Shown here: positions 7,411 to 15,387 of the stretch, piece by piece
Position numbering within the stretch: the first letter of the stretch is position 1
How the letters are laid out: each line of letters opens with the position of its first letter
Origin: a virus
Direction: 5' to 3' (one strand)
Length of the DNA: 28,253 bases
Virus record (IMG/VR): IMGVR_UViG_3300028595_000052
Coordinates: 1 to 28,253 of that record
Position numbers and translations under genes: made by a program
The notes under the pieces: model-generated
What the model saw: the letters and a program-made list of their open reading frames with translations, nothing else
Databases searched by the model: none
What the model was told of the DNA's origin: nothing

Positions 7411-10400
7411 CTAAATTGTTATAGGGTTATCAGAGCATGATACCCATGCACTGTCACCGATTGTATTATATGCTTTAATTCTTGCGTAATATGTTCCACT
7501 TGCTACCGAATCAATAATTCCTGTTTGTGCATTAGCATTAGTTGTAAATGAATCGTATAGATTAGTGAAACTTGAGTTTGTATGTAACTCTATTACAAAA
7601 CCATCTTCATTTGTTGAATTATCTGTCCATTGGAAGAATATGTCATTTAACAATATACTTTGAACTTGGAAATTCAATGGTGCGTCTGGCGATGTTGTAG
7701 TTGTTAATGTAAATGGATAACTTACAACACTGCTTCCATCTGCTCCGTCTGCATATGCTCTAGCATACATTGTATGTGAACCTGTTTCTATTCCACCGTA
7801 GAAAATATAACCTGTTGTACTACCAGCACTAATATTATTATATACTCTTGCGTCTGGTGTTGAATCATCTACTTCATAATAAACATCAACTTCTCTTGAA
7901 TCGTTATTTGTTAATGAAATGTAAATGTAATCTTCACCTTGACTAATATAGTTTATTGTAGGTGCTGTTGTTGGTGAAGGTGTTGGTGTTGTCCATGTTG
8001 TATCGTATGGTGATTCATTATCTGCCGAACTGAACCAATCACTATCGCCGTATTCTGCATTTCCTGCTCTTACTCTAAAATAGTATGTTGTAGAAGGGCT
8101 TAAATCATCATAAGTGTATGTAGTATCGTTTGCTCCGTTTGTTTGCGTATCATACCAATCTACATTGTTTGTACTCCAAGCGACTTGATAATATTGTTCA
8201 TCTTCTACTTGTTCCCATTCCACATCTATTGTTGTACTATTTATAACTGTTGCATCAATCCAACTAGGTGCTAAAGGCGCTCCTAGTGTTGTAGTTGCTG
8301 TTGTATTAGCATAAGCACTGTACAAACCATCTAACTCTGCTCTTACGCTTAATGTGTACTCTGTATCTGGGTCTAAATCAGTGAAATTATAATAAGTGTT
8401 TGTAGTGATTGTAGATTCTTGTAAAGTACCTGTTTCGGTTTCTACAATTCTTACAACAAACGAATCTGACTGCCCTGCATCGTCCCAATCAAAGAATATT
8501 GCTTCACTTCCTGCTGTTGTTTGTAAATTAGTAGGTACAGGCACTCCTGGTGCATACGATGAATCTTGTCTATCATTTCTCATATTGAAATATAAACTAT
8601 AAGTTTCTAGTTCATTACAAATTAAGTAAGTTTCACCATCTGCATTACAAATTGCCCAATACTCATCAGAGTCTACACCGCTAACTGTTATCTTTCTTAA
8701 TTCTGCATCGTAAGATATTGAAGCACTTCCTTTTGTGTATGCTTCATATTTAACATTTTTTGTATTTCTTATTCTGTTTTCTGAACATCTTACTTCTAAT
8801 GTTTCGTAACCATCTGAATGATCACTTATAAGGTTATTATCTTTCAAAAATTTATCGCCTATCAATACATCTAATCCTTGTTGTGCTGTTACAACTAATT
8901 GATAAGTCATTGCTAATATCTCTGATTGATTTTTGTTAGTCTTAAACCCACGAGCATCTATCAAATAAGTTTCAGGTGTTGCTACTATTGGTAACTCATT
9001 TTCTTCAATAGTCATATCATTTACATAAAAAGCATTGAAATCTGTAAGTCTACCATCATCATCTGTATAATATATCGCTTTGTTTCTATAAATTAAATCT
9101 GTTTCTTGTTCTAGTTTTTGACCTGCTACAAATGGGCTATCAAAGCCGAACCAGAAGTTTAGGCTATTACCTCCTGCATAACTAACAACAGGCTTATAAA
9201 CGGCTTCTACTGCCATTTCTGCGCTTTGAAATGCTACCGCATAAATAGGTTTGTTATAAGCGGTTAATGGTGTAGGTCTAATCGTATTGATGAATACACT
9301 ATAACCATCTTCGCTTAAATAACTGTTATCTTCAACTGATGAAGTATCAATAATGCAATATTGACTGAAAACTTCATTTCTAACTAATGTACTTTGTATC
9401 TCAAATAGTTTCGGTTCGCTATTCAAACTTAAAAAGTCGCTTACCTTTTGAAAGTCTTTCGTCCATTTATATTGGATATCGTAATGATCTGGATACATAA
9501 CTCTTTCGCTACTTGTTAAAATGTAACCATCTGTTGTGTAAGAACCGATAGGATATTCTTCCGTTGCATTGAATACACTTGTTAATACTTCCGCTGAACC
9601 TGTTCTGTTTATTCTACTAAACATATTATCTAATAGTTTATCACTAGCAAGAAACGCGTCTGATTGTCCTGCAATCAATGTACTTTTTGTATTAAATTCA
9701 CTTAAATTGTTTCTTTCTACAAATTGTCTTGCAGTTATTTTAGGGATATATCTAACTCTAAATCTAACATCTTCAAGTAAAGGTTCATCTATACCATTAA
9801 TTCCTGTTTGTGTAGTAACATAACCATCTCTATATTGTACAGTTCTAATTAATAAATGTAATGTTGTTTTGTCGCTACCACTTGCTAAATCTGGTCTATA
9901 TAATTCTTCAAAACCTTCTACCGTATTTGAACCTTGTGTATAACTTAATGTATTTGCTTGATATACACCTTCGTACAAGTCTTTTATTGAATTGCTGTTT
10001 TCATCTAAATTATAAGGGTTAGATATTAGTGTTCTTCTAACTTCGTTTTCTACAACATAATCAGTTATATCAAATTCTCTAACAATAGGTTCTGGCAATG
10101 TTGTTCCGCTTTGTGTTCGTTCAACATATTGTAATTCAACTTTAACCAATTCTTCAATCTGATCTTGTAGATACAATTTTGCTTTGTCTATAATTAGTAG
10201 ACTTCCTTCACTACGCAAACCAATCCACCCTGTTGGTGTAGGCTCTACAATGGAAGATGCAATTTTATCATATGAATAAATCATATTACTTCCTACTACA
10301 TTAAATGATGTTGCATAGTTATTACTGCTTTGTTGTTCTTCCTTGTTCGATATTCCCGTTTCTTTGTTTACAAATTCAGCCAACTCATTGTAATAATCAG

Positions 10401-10968
10401 CCGTTAGAACCGTTTCACCTAATTCGTTAATAGTAAGTCGCGGATAAGCATTAATCACCTTAAACACTTCAACAAATGCCTCTTTGAGCGTTCTATCAGT
10501 TAAGAATATGTCAGGTGATTCAATATCTAAATATTCTTCTAAAATCGGATCAACCGAATCGATGATTCTCGTATTTGTATAGTTGAATGTGTCATCAAAT
10601 GGAACTGTTTCAATTAAGTTATTCACTACATCTAATAAAGTAAATTTTGTTCCTGTGCTTAACTGTACAAAAGATCTACTCGGTATAGGGTATCGTTCTA
10701 AAATTTTTGTTATTTCAATTAAAGTTATTTCGTGCCTATATTTAGTTCTTTCTTTTTGATCTACTGGTTTAACCTTGCTTGAATCTATGTACCAATACTC
10801 ATGCGATTCATCATCGAGTGTTACATCAACAAGTGTGAAAGGTTGATAGCGATTAGAACGAGTTGAGAACGGTATTACAATACTACCATTGTCTAATTCT
10901 TCTTCAATATTCTTTACAACATTATAAACGGATACATTTTCAAAGTTGTTACCTATCTTAAATTGCAT
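7411..10968 (-). CDS. Tail hub / tip protein with C-terminal fibronectin-like domains
   Basis: At 1185 residues this is the largest protein in the window. The N-terminal part (about 1-450) has the look of a Firmicutes phage tail-hub protein, with features such as WYIDSSKVKPVDQKERTKYR. The C-terminal 380 residues are four beta-sandwich domains: FN3-like at about 807-895, FN3-like at 896-995, Ig-like at 998-1093 and FN3-like at 1094-1185. The third matches the N-terminal domain of the 395-residue propeller protein. I see no peptidase or lysozyme motif. The gene overlaps the preceding one by a base and comes just before the fibre. The hub role is inferred from order and N-terminal resemblance. 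Domain limits are approximate. Confidence 0.75.
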   Translation of the reverse strand: MQFKIGNNFENVSVYNVVKNIEEELDNGSIVIPFSTRSNRYQPFTLVDVTLDDESHEYWYIDSSKVKPVDQKERTKYRHEITLIEITKILERYPIPSRSFVQLSTGTKFTLLDVVNNLIETVPFDDTFNYTNTRIIDSVDPILEEYLDIESPDIFLTDRTLKEAFVEVFKVINAYPRLTINELGETVLTADYYNELAEFVNKETGISNKEEQQSSNNYATSFNVVGSNMIYSYDKIASSIVEPTPTGWIGLRSEGSLLIIDKAKLYLQDQIEELVKVELQYVERTQSGTTLPEPIVREFDITDYVVENEVRRTLISNPYNLDENSNSIKDLYEGVYQANTLSYTQGSNTVEGFEELYRPDLASGSDKTTLHLLIRTVQYRDGYVTTQTGINGIDEPLLEDVRFRVRYIPKITARQFVERNNLSEFNTKSTLIAGQSDAFLASDKLLDNMFSRINRTGSAEVLTSVFNATEEYPIGSYTTDGYILTSSERVMYPDHYDIQYKWTKDFQKVSDFLSLNSEPKLFEIQSTLVRNEVFSQYCIIDTSSVEDNSYLSEDGYSVFINTIRPTPLTAYNKPIYAVAFQSAEMAVEAVYKPVVSYAGGNSLNFWFGFDSPFVAGQKLEQETDLIYRNKAIYYTDDDGRLTDFNAFYVNDMTIEENELPIVATPETYLIDARGFKTNKNQSEILAMTYQLVVTAQQGLDVLIGDKFLKDNNLISDHSDGYETLEVRCSENRIRNTKNVKYEAYTKGSASISYDAELRKITVSGVDSDEYWAICNADGETYLICNELETYSLYFNMRNDRQDSSYAPGVPVPTNLQTTAGSEAIFFDWDDAGQSDSFVVRIVETETGTLQESTITTNTYYNFTDLDPDTEYTLSVRAELDGLYSAYANTTATTTLGAPLAPSWIDATVINSTTIDVEWEQVEDEQYYQVAWSTNNVDWYDTQTNGANDTTYTYDDLSPSTTYYFRVRAGNAEYGDSDWFSSADNESPYDTTWTTPTPSPTTAPTINYISQGEDYIYISLTNNDSREVDVYYEVDDSTPDARVYNNISAGSTTGYIFYGGIETGSHTMYARAYADGADGSSVVSYPFTLTTTTSPDAPLNFQVQSILLNDIFFQWTDNSTNEDGFVIELHTNSSFTNLYDSFTTNANAQTGIIDSVASGTYYARIKAYNTIGDSAWVSCSDNPITI

Positions 10969-11414
10969 TATCTGTACCTGCTTTCGTTAATCCTGTTCCC
11001 TCTTATTGTTCTGTAGTACTCGGCTTCTCTTTCTTGCAACTTGCGTTCTTCGTATCGTTGCCAAACACTTATACTTGCTTCAACCGCTAATGCACTCGCT
11101 GCAACCGCTGCTCCGATAGGATTACTTGATAAAACCACATAACCTACTTGGCCGATAACTCTCGCATTGCTTAAACCGCTATTAATCTTTCTTTGTATGT
11201 CTGTTCTTCCTGTATATGCTCCTATGTTGTTCGTAACTGCTCCGAATACTTGCTTACCAGCACTAACAGCACCTGCAACTATAACTGGATTTACACCTAA
11301 TAATTTATTGTTGTTTGCTTTATTACTTTGTAACGGTGTTGGAGAATTTTGAACTCCTGTGCTACTAGGTTGGTCGTTAGGGTCTACCCTAACCGTTATT
11401 GTTTGATTACTCAC
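10968..11414 (-). CDS. Small Ala-rich protein in the tape-measure position
   Basis: A 148-residue protein starting at GTG 11414 inside the end of the previous gene. The first 35 residues are polar and Asn/Pro/Ser-rich. Residues 39-57 (VNPVIVAGAVSAGKQVFGA) and 88-118 are Gly/Ala/Val-rich hydrophobic stretches, and the end is a basic helix (RYEERKLQEREAEYYR). Between the tail-tube gene and the tail hub a tailed phage with a long tail normally has a tape measure of several hundred residues or more. Here only this short protein fills the gap. It may be a minimal tape measure or a protein ejected with DNA. No family is recognised. Confidence 0.65.
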   Translation of the reverse strand: MSNQTITVRVDPNDQPSSTGVQNSPTPLQSNKANNNKLLGVNPVIVAGAVSAGKQVFGAVTNNIGAYTGRTDIQRKINSGLSNARVIGQVGYVVLSSNPIGAAVAASALAVEASISVWQRYEERKLQEREAEYYRTIRGNRINESRYR

Positions 11415-12261
11415 TCTCTACCAACTCCAATGTAATTGTTATTAGTTCACCAAGGCTTGTATTGATTGAACCGTTGCTTAATAACATTGTTTTAGTTATA
11501 GGTGCTATGTTTGGATATTCTATCGTGAAGTCATATAAGTAATTGATGTTATCGCCTTTCAATATATCTTCAACAATAGCATTTAATATATCATCGTTTT
11601 TATAAACTACAACACCTTTGAAAACATAGATACCATCAATAGCGACTGAACTCGTTGTACTGCTACCAAACACAAACGCACTATCTAATGTTTTACTTTT
11701 TGCGTCGCTTGTACTTAAAATGTCCAAGTAAATAGCATCTTCAGTTACACCGTTTCTTTTAATTGAATAACCAACTGAATTACCGTACCAAACATTGATA
11801 CCGGATTGAACATAGACTTGCATTGATACTAATGATCTACTTCTTCCGTTTACTACAACAGTGTCGCTTATAATAGCAATATCTGTTGCGGTTGTTACAA
11901 TGTTATATGTTGTTGTACCGTTCGTTACAGTGTCATTTGGTGTATTTGTTAGTGTTTGCCTAAACTCATCAATCGCATTTCTTTGTGCTTGGTTCTCTGT
12001 TTCGGATTCACCTACTATTGCGAAAGTAATATCAAAAGTCCAATCATAAATATCTTTGTTAGGAATGTTTTTAGGTCTTGATGATGAAGTCATCATAACA
12101 GGAACATACTCTGTTGTAGTGCTTGTGTAATAATTTGTGTAAGTTGTAAATTCAAAGGCTTCATTTGCTGTTTGTATAATATATCCGCCTCTAAATGTTA
12201 CGCTTTGTGTATTGTTATTTAGTTTTGTGAATAGTTTCTCAACTAATTTGTCTTGAAACAT
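11407..12261 (-). CDS. Putative tail tube / tail structural protein
   Basis: A 284-residue beta-rich protein with AAAGGGG seven bases before ATG 12261. Thr/Ser/Asn-rich strands dominate, with no membrane segment. Residues about 38-110 (VPVMMTSS, IYDWTFDITFAIVG) resemble the fold pattern of tail-tube or tail-terminator proteins. The C-terminal half repeats a similar strand pattern. It follows the HK97-gp10-like gene and precedes the short protein in the tape-measure slot, where the major tail protein normally lies. The assignment rests on position and composition rather than a clear motif. It might instead combine tail-terminator and tube functions, because no separate terminator gene is seen. 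Confidence 0.55.
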   Translation of the reverse strand: MFQDKLVEKLFTKLNNNTQSVTFRGGYIIQTANEAFEFTTYTNYYTSTTTEYVPVMMTSSSRPKNIPNKDIYDWTFDITFAIVGESETENQAQRNAIDEFRQTLTNTPNDTVTNGTTTYNIVTTATDIAIISDTVVVNGRSRSLVSMQVYVQSGINVWYGNSVGYSIKRNGVTEDAIYLDILSTSDAKSKTLDSAFVFGSSTTSSVAIDGIYVFKGVVVYKNDDILNAIVEDILKGDNINYLYDFTIEYPNIAPITKTMLLSNGSINTSLGELITITLELVESE

Positions 12262-12265
12262 TTAA

Positions 12266-12616
12266 TCACCCCTTTGGTATGCTTTTGATAGCACTGCTCA
12301 TTTTAGGAGCATCTTTTGCTGTCTTGGCAATCGTTTGTCTTGCAGCGCTTATCATGTCTTGTTGGTTGTTAAGCGTGTCATTGGTGTATTTTAGAACTGC
12401 TCCATATACTCCGTTTGTCCACCAACCTCGTGTTGTTTTGCCGTTGTCTTTTCGTGTATAATCTCGTTCGTTTAATAAAGTACCATACCATGCTACATTG
12501 AACCGTTGTTCTATCACAAAGCCATCATTTAACAAATATGCTTTGATTGAATTATGCCTCATGTTACCAGTATCAATAGGTGATGATGCTTGTGCTATCG
12601 CTTGGCAATCCTTCAT
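12266..12616 (-). CDS. HK97-gp10-like head-tail connection / tail completion protein
   Basis: A 116-residue protein with the pattern typical of the HK97 gp10 family near its start: SPIDTGNMR (residues 12-20), then strands and WYGTLLNERDY. The family sits at the head-tail junction. ATG 12616 has no ribosome-binding site. AGAAGG lies 26 bases upstream, seven bases before an in-frame ATT (12640-12638) that would add eight residues (MIINLIQL-like sequence). Either the ribosome restarts after the upstream stop at 12625, or an unusual ATT start is used. The family call is fair; the start is uncertain. Confidence 0.7.
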   Translation of the reverse strand: MKDCQAIAQASSPIDTGNMRHNSIKAYLLNDGFVIEQRFNVAWYGTLLNERDYTRKDNGKTTRGWWTNGVYGAVLKYTNDTLNNQQDMISAARQTIAKTAKDAPKMSSAIKSIPKG

Positions 12617-12624
12617 TAGTTGAA

Positions 12625-12954
12625 TTAAGTTAATGATATAACCTTCTTATAGCGCTTGAATCCTCTTATTGATCCATATGTTCTAATTTCAACAATTTCA
12701 ATATTTGTGATTTTATAAGTTTCATTATTGAATCTAATATCATCACCTCGTTTGAACTCATAATCGCTTACGGTTTCGATAACACTACTTCCGTCTGTGT
12801 GTGTAAAGCCTTGTAATAGTTGCCCAGCATCTTTATTTATCTTTATTAATTTGAAACGAAACGGCTTTGGGATACTTGAAATCGTGTTAGTAGAAAAATC
12901 TTTACTGTATAATTCACCTTTTTCCAAATATTCAAATTGGCTTCTTCTTCTCAT
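12625..12954 (-). CDS. Putative head-closure / stopper protein
   Basis: A 109-residue protein with a beta-rich body (FEYLEKGELY, ETVSDYEFKRGDDIRFNNETYK). The GDDIRFNNETYKITN segment is typical of phage head-closure proteins that carry a small barrel. The start overlaps the previous stop (TAATG) with AGGGTTGG nearby. It stands second after the major capsid gene, between a connector-like gene and a gp10-like gene, the usual slot for the head stopper. The role follows from order and fold pattern and is not proved by a motif. Confidence 0.6.
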   Translation of the reverse strand: MRRRSQFEYLEKGELYSKDFSTNTISSIPKPFRFKLIKINKDAGQLLQGFTHTDGSSVIETVSDYEFKRGDDIRFNNETYKITNIEIVEIRTYGSIRGFKRYKKVISLT

Positions 12955-13412
12955 TAGTAACCAACCCTATATTGCTCATCTGTGATTCTTTGATTGTAAC
13001 GCCCTCTGTGTGCTAGTCCGTATGATTTTAATATACTTTTCACTTCGTGGCTTAAAAGCCTGTTTCTGTCGTTCTCTGCTAACGATTGTAAATCTCCGTC
13101 GAAATTATACATGTATTCAATTTGTGCATAAATCGCTTCTTCTATCCCATCACGATAAGGCATACCATAATCTGAACCTGTAAAGTCGTTCGCTATTCTG
13201 TATTCTATAATTTTTATTGATTCTTTTCTAATGTATGAATATAACCATCTATAAACGCTATCAGCAGCCTTTGTCAAAAATACTTCCGCTTCTGTATTTC
13301 CGTTAAGTTCATATTCTAAATTGATGTTTAGTTTCTTTTTAGCACCATCAATAGTAGGATAATATCTATGCGTTGTATAATCATACACTAATGTATTTGT
13401 GTTTCTAGGCAT
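12954..13412 (-). CDS. Putative head-tail connector (adaptor) protein
   Basis: A 152-residue mostly helical protein starting MPRNTNTLVY. I chose ATG 13412, with AGGGGA about five bases upstream, over a GTG at 13451 that would lie inside the hairpin at 13435-13456. Helical segments at about 40-70, 100-125 and 128-150 fit the helical adaptors (gp6-like) that join portal and stopper. It is the first gene after the major capsid protein, the normal position for the adaptor. No diagnostic motif is visible. Confidence 0.6.
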   Translation of the reverse strand: MPRNTNTLVYDYTTHRYYPTIDGAKKKLNINLEYELNGNTEAEVFLTKAADSVYRWLYSYIRKESIKIIEYRIANDFTGSDYGMPYRDGIEEAIYAQIEYMYNFDGDLQSLAENDRNRLLSHEVKSILKSYGLAHRGRYNQRITDEQYRVGY

Positions 13413-13434
13413 TTTTTCCCCTTTTCTAAAATAA

Positions 13435-13456
13435 GGGAAGTGAATCAACACTCCCC
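13435..13456 (-). terminator. Hairpin after the major capsid gene, possible partial terminator
   Basis: On the minus strand GGGAGTG (13455-13449) pairs with CACTTCCC (13442-13435) around a six-base loop with one bulged base. It is followed by TTATTTTAG. It lies in the only sizeable spacer (13413-13483) of the head genes, directly after the major capsid gene. A leaky terminator or 3' stabilising hairpin here would raise capsid expression over the connector genes. The T tract is interrupted, so termination would be partial at best. Confidence 0.4.
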
Positions 13457-13483
13457 AAGTTTATTCTATGATGTTCTTGCTAA

Positions 13484-14296
13484 TTAAGCGTTTTCTTTAA
13501 CTAATACTCTATCTTGGTTAGTGATAGCGAATCCTGAAACGATTTCAACTTGTGCTAATGTTCCGTTGAAGTCTGGTGAATCAATCATTCTCATCATGTT
13601 AATTGATGTAACTACTGATAAAGCGTCTTTGTCATAAATTACATAATCAGTTGTAGATGCTAATCCTTGATATTCAAACACTGCTAAACCAGCGATTGAT
13701 CCAACTTGACCAGTTGCAACTACATTATCTCCTAAATCTCCTGCTCTTAAGAACTGATCTGATTTAAGTAATAAAGCATAAGTTGCTGGTGAAACAATCA
13801 TTACATTTGGTTTCGCTCCATTTTCAACTAGCGCTTGTCTATCATCAACAACGATACCGTAAATAGTATCTGCTGCTAATGCTGTTGTTCCTGCTTCTGA
13901 TGCAGTAGTTCCTGCTTCTAATACACCAGCGATTTCACTATTCCAACCTTCACGGATATCTGCCAATGCTTGTTCCATGTGAGATGCTGCGATGTCATAA
14001 GATACTGCACCTGCTTGTACATTGTAGATTTTTTCTGATCTTTGGAATGCTTTGTCAATCGGTAAGATGATTGTACTATCTGCTGTGTCTGTGTGTGTGA
14101 AGTCTCCACCAGGTGTTGAAGATGAAACTGCAACTTTTCCTAGTTTATGAACTAATACTTGTCCTGCTGCTCCAATTTGATATTTGTCTGTGAAAGTTAC
14201 ATTTGGTTGGAACACATTGTTGTCAAATAGATTAGGTTCTACTAACGGACTAAATCTATCATCTACAAACTTATTTCCATATTCTAATAATGCCAT
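13484..14296 (-). CDS. Major capsid protein, HK97 fold
   Basis: A 270-residue protein in the classic place after scaffold. Composition and pattern fit an HK97-fold capsid of the short, scaffold-dependent kind: an N-terminal arm with LVEPNLFDNN, FQRSEKIYNVQ at about 85-95, a long spine-helix region (AASHMEQALADIREGWNSEI) and a C-terminal A-domain with VMIVSPATYALLLK and GLAVFEYQG. AAGGGG lies nine bases before ATG 14296. The gene is flanked by the scaffold upstream and a hairpin downstream. The fold assignment is by pattern; gene order makes the role secure. Confidence 0.85.
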   Translation of the reverse strand: MALLEYGNKFVDDRFSPLVEPNLFDNNVFQPNVTFTDKYQIGAAGQVLVHKLGKVAVSSSTPGGDFTHTDTADSTIILPIDKAFQRSEKIYNVQAGAVSYDIAASHMEQALADIREGWNSEIAGVLEAGTTASEAGTTALAADTIYGIVVDDRQALVENGAKPNVMIVSPATYALLLKSDQFLRAGDLGDNVVATGQVGSIAGLAVFEYQGLASTTDYVIYDKDALSVVTSINMMRMIDSPDFNGTLAQVEIVSGFAITNQDRVLVKENA

Positions 14297-14309
14297 AATT
14301 TAATACCCC

Positions 14310-14828
14310 TTATTTTTTATAATATTTTGATTTGCTGTATTTATTCTCTAGATAACGATCAATTTCCGTTTTGTCGTTTTCCGTACTCTTAACTTCGTTA
14401 CCAACTTTAACAGGTCGTGATTCACCTTTCAGCATAGGGAAATCTTCAATCACATTTTTGATTGCCTGTTCTATACTTACATCTTCGCTAATCTCTAAAC
14501 TTGCCAACTTAACCGCTCGTTCTATATTTTCGCTTTTAACGCCTTCTTTTAACGCTGTGAGTGTAAACTCCTTGTTTAAGTTATCAGCCGTTAGACTTGA
14601 AATTTTATCGGTTAAATCGCTTATTTGGGTTTCTTTTGCTTTGATGTTACCGAGAAAGCCTTCAATTGCTTCTTCATTGTATGTTTCAATACCTAAAGTT
14701 TTAGCGAACTTTTCTCTTTCTCTTTTCAAGCGATTAGCGATTGCTTCATCAACTTGATCTTGTGTTAATCCCGCTTGTTTTGATTCAGTAACTACTTCCT
14801 CTTGGACTGCGTTTTCCATTTCTTCCAT
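14310..14828 (-). CDS. Capsid scaffolding protein (DUF4355-like)
   Basis: A 172-residue protein, strongly charged and almost wholly helical. It opens with an acidic region (MEEMENAVQEEV) and the family-typical stretch DQVDEAIANRLKREREKFAK at about 25-45. A long coiled coil (about 60-110) and a basic C-terminus (KYSKSKYYKK) follow. The basic end would contact the capsid shell. The start has GGGGG a few bases upstream. It lies directly before the major capsid gene, as scaffolds do. I see no protease active-site motif, so it is probably not fused to a maturation protease. Confidence 0.8.
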   Translation of the reverse strand: MEEMENAVQEEVVTESKQAGLTQDQVDEAIANRLKREREKFAKTLGIETYNEEAIEGFLGNIKAKETQISDLTDKISSLTADNLNKEFTLTALKEGVKSENIERAVKLASLEISEDVSIEQAIKNVIEDFPMLKGESRPVKVGNEVKSTENDKTEIDRYLENKYSKSKYYKK

Positions 14829-14877
14829 ACTACCCCCATTTTAAGCCTGTCGGCTATTCCGTTTTAAGTCCGTGCGA

Positions 14878-15387
14878 CTATAATTTTTCATAACCCCTTG
14901 CAAACCTTATTGTTCTATGTAAAAGTCTCCCTGGTGATAATGCTTCATTGAATGGAATATACATATCAACTTTATCAGGATATCTATAAACCTCTCCTGA
15001 ATGGAATCTTATTAGTAAGTCTTTGTCTTCTTGTTTAACCGCAAGTATATTACTTGACATCAAAGGCGACCACCCACTTTGTAACAATTCCAATTCTTGT
15101 TCTTCGCTTATTCCAATTTTTTCATACTCATCAAGATAAGTATCTCCTTCACTTAATAAAAATACTTGTTGTTTGCTAACAGGTAAATCATATTTAAGTG
15201 CTATGTCTAATAATTCATTGTTTTCAGCAAACTCTAATATAGGTGCAAATTCCTTTGATATAGGAACATTTACAACTACCCCACTTGGTAGCAATACCTT
15301 TGCTGTTGCTGGTGCTTGGTTAATCCTGTTGCTTAATCTAGCGAATTTATTCGGTTGTTCTTGCTTCTGTTGCGACCATGTCTTCAA
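14878..15387 (-). CDS. KTSC-domain protein between portal and scaffold
   Basis: A 169-residue protein. The C-terminal about 55 residues match the KTSC pattern: hydrophobic strand LLIRFHSGEVYRYPDKV, then FNEALSPGRLLHRTIR. KTSC is a small beta domain common in phage and bacterial proteins with no firm function. Residues 28-50 form a beta segment (AKVLLPSGVVVNVPI). The reading frame has only a TTG (15387) as a plausible start, inside the last 41 bases of the portal gene and with no good ribosome-binding site. The first dozen codons have GC-rich third positions unlike the rest, so the true start, or a +1 frameshift from the portal, is unresolved. Confidence 0.65.
   Translation of the reverse strand: MKTWSQQKQEQPNKFARLSNRINQAPATAKVLLPSGVVVNVPISKEFAPILEFAENNELLDIALKYDLPVSKQQVFLLSEGDTYLDEYEKIGISEEQELELLQSGWSPLMSSNILAVKQEDKDLLIRFHSGEVYRYPDKVDMYIPFNEALSPGRLLHRTIRFARGYEKL

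Noticed and set aside
13918-14133. Minus-strand ORF of 71 residues inside the capsid gene
   Set aside because: Out-of-frame shadow of the capsid gene with atypical composition and no ribosome-binding site.
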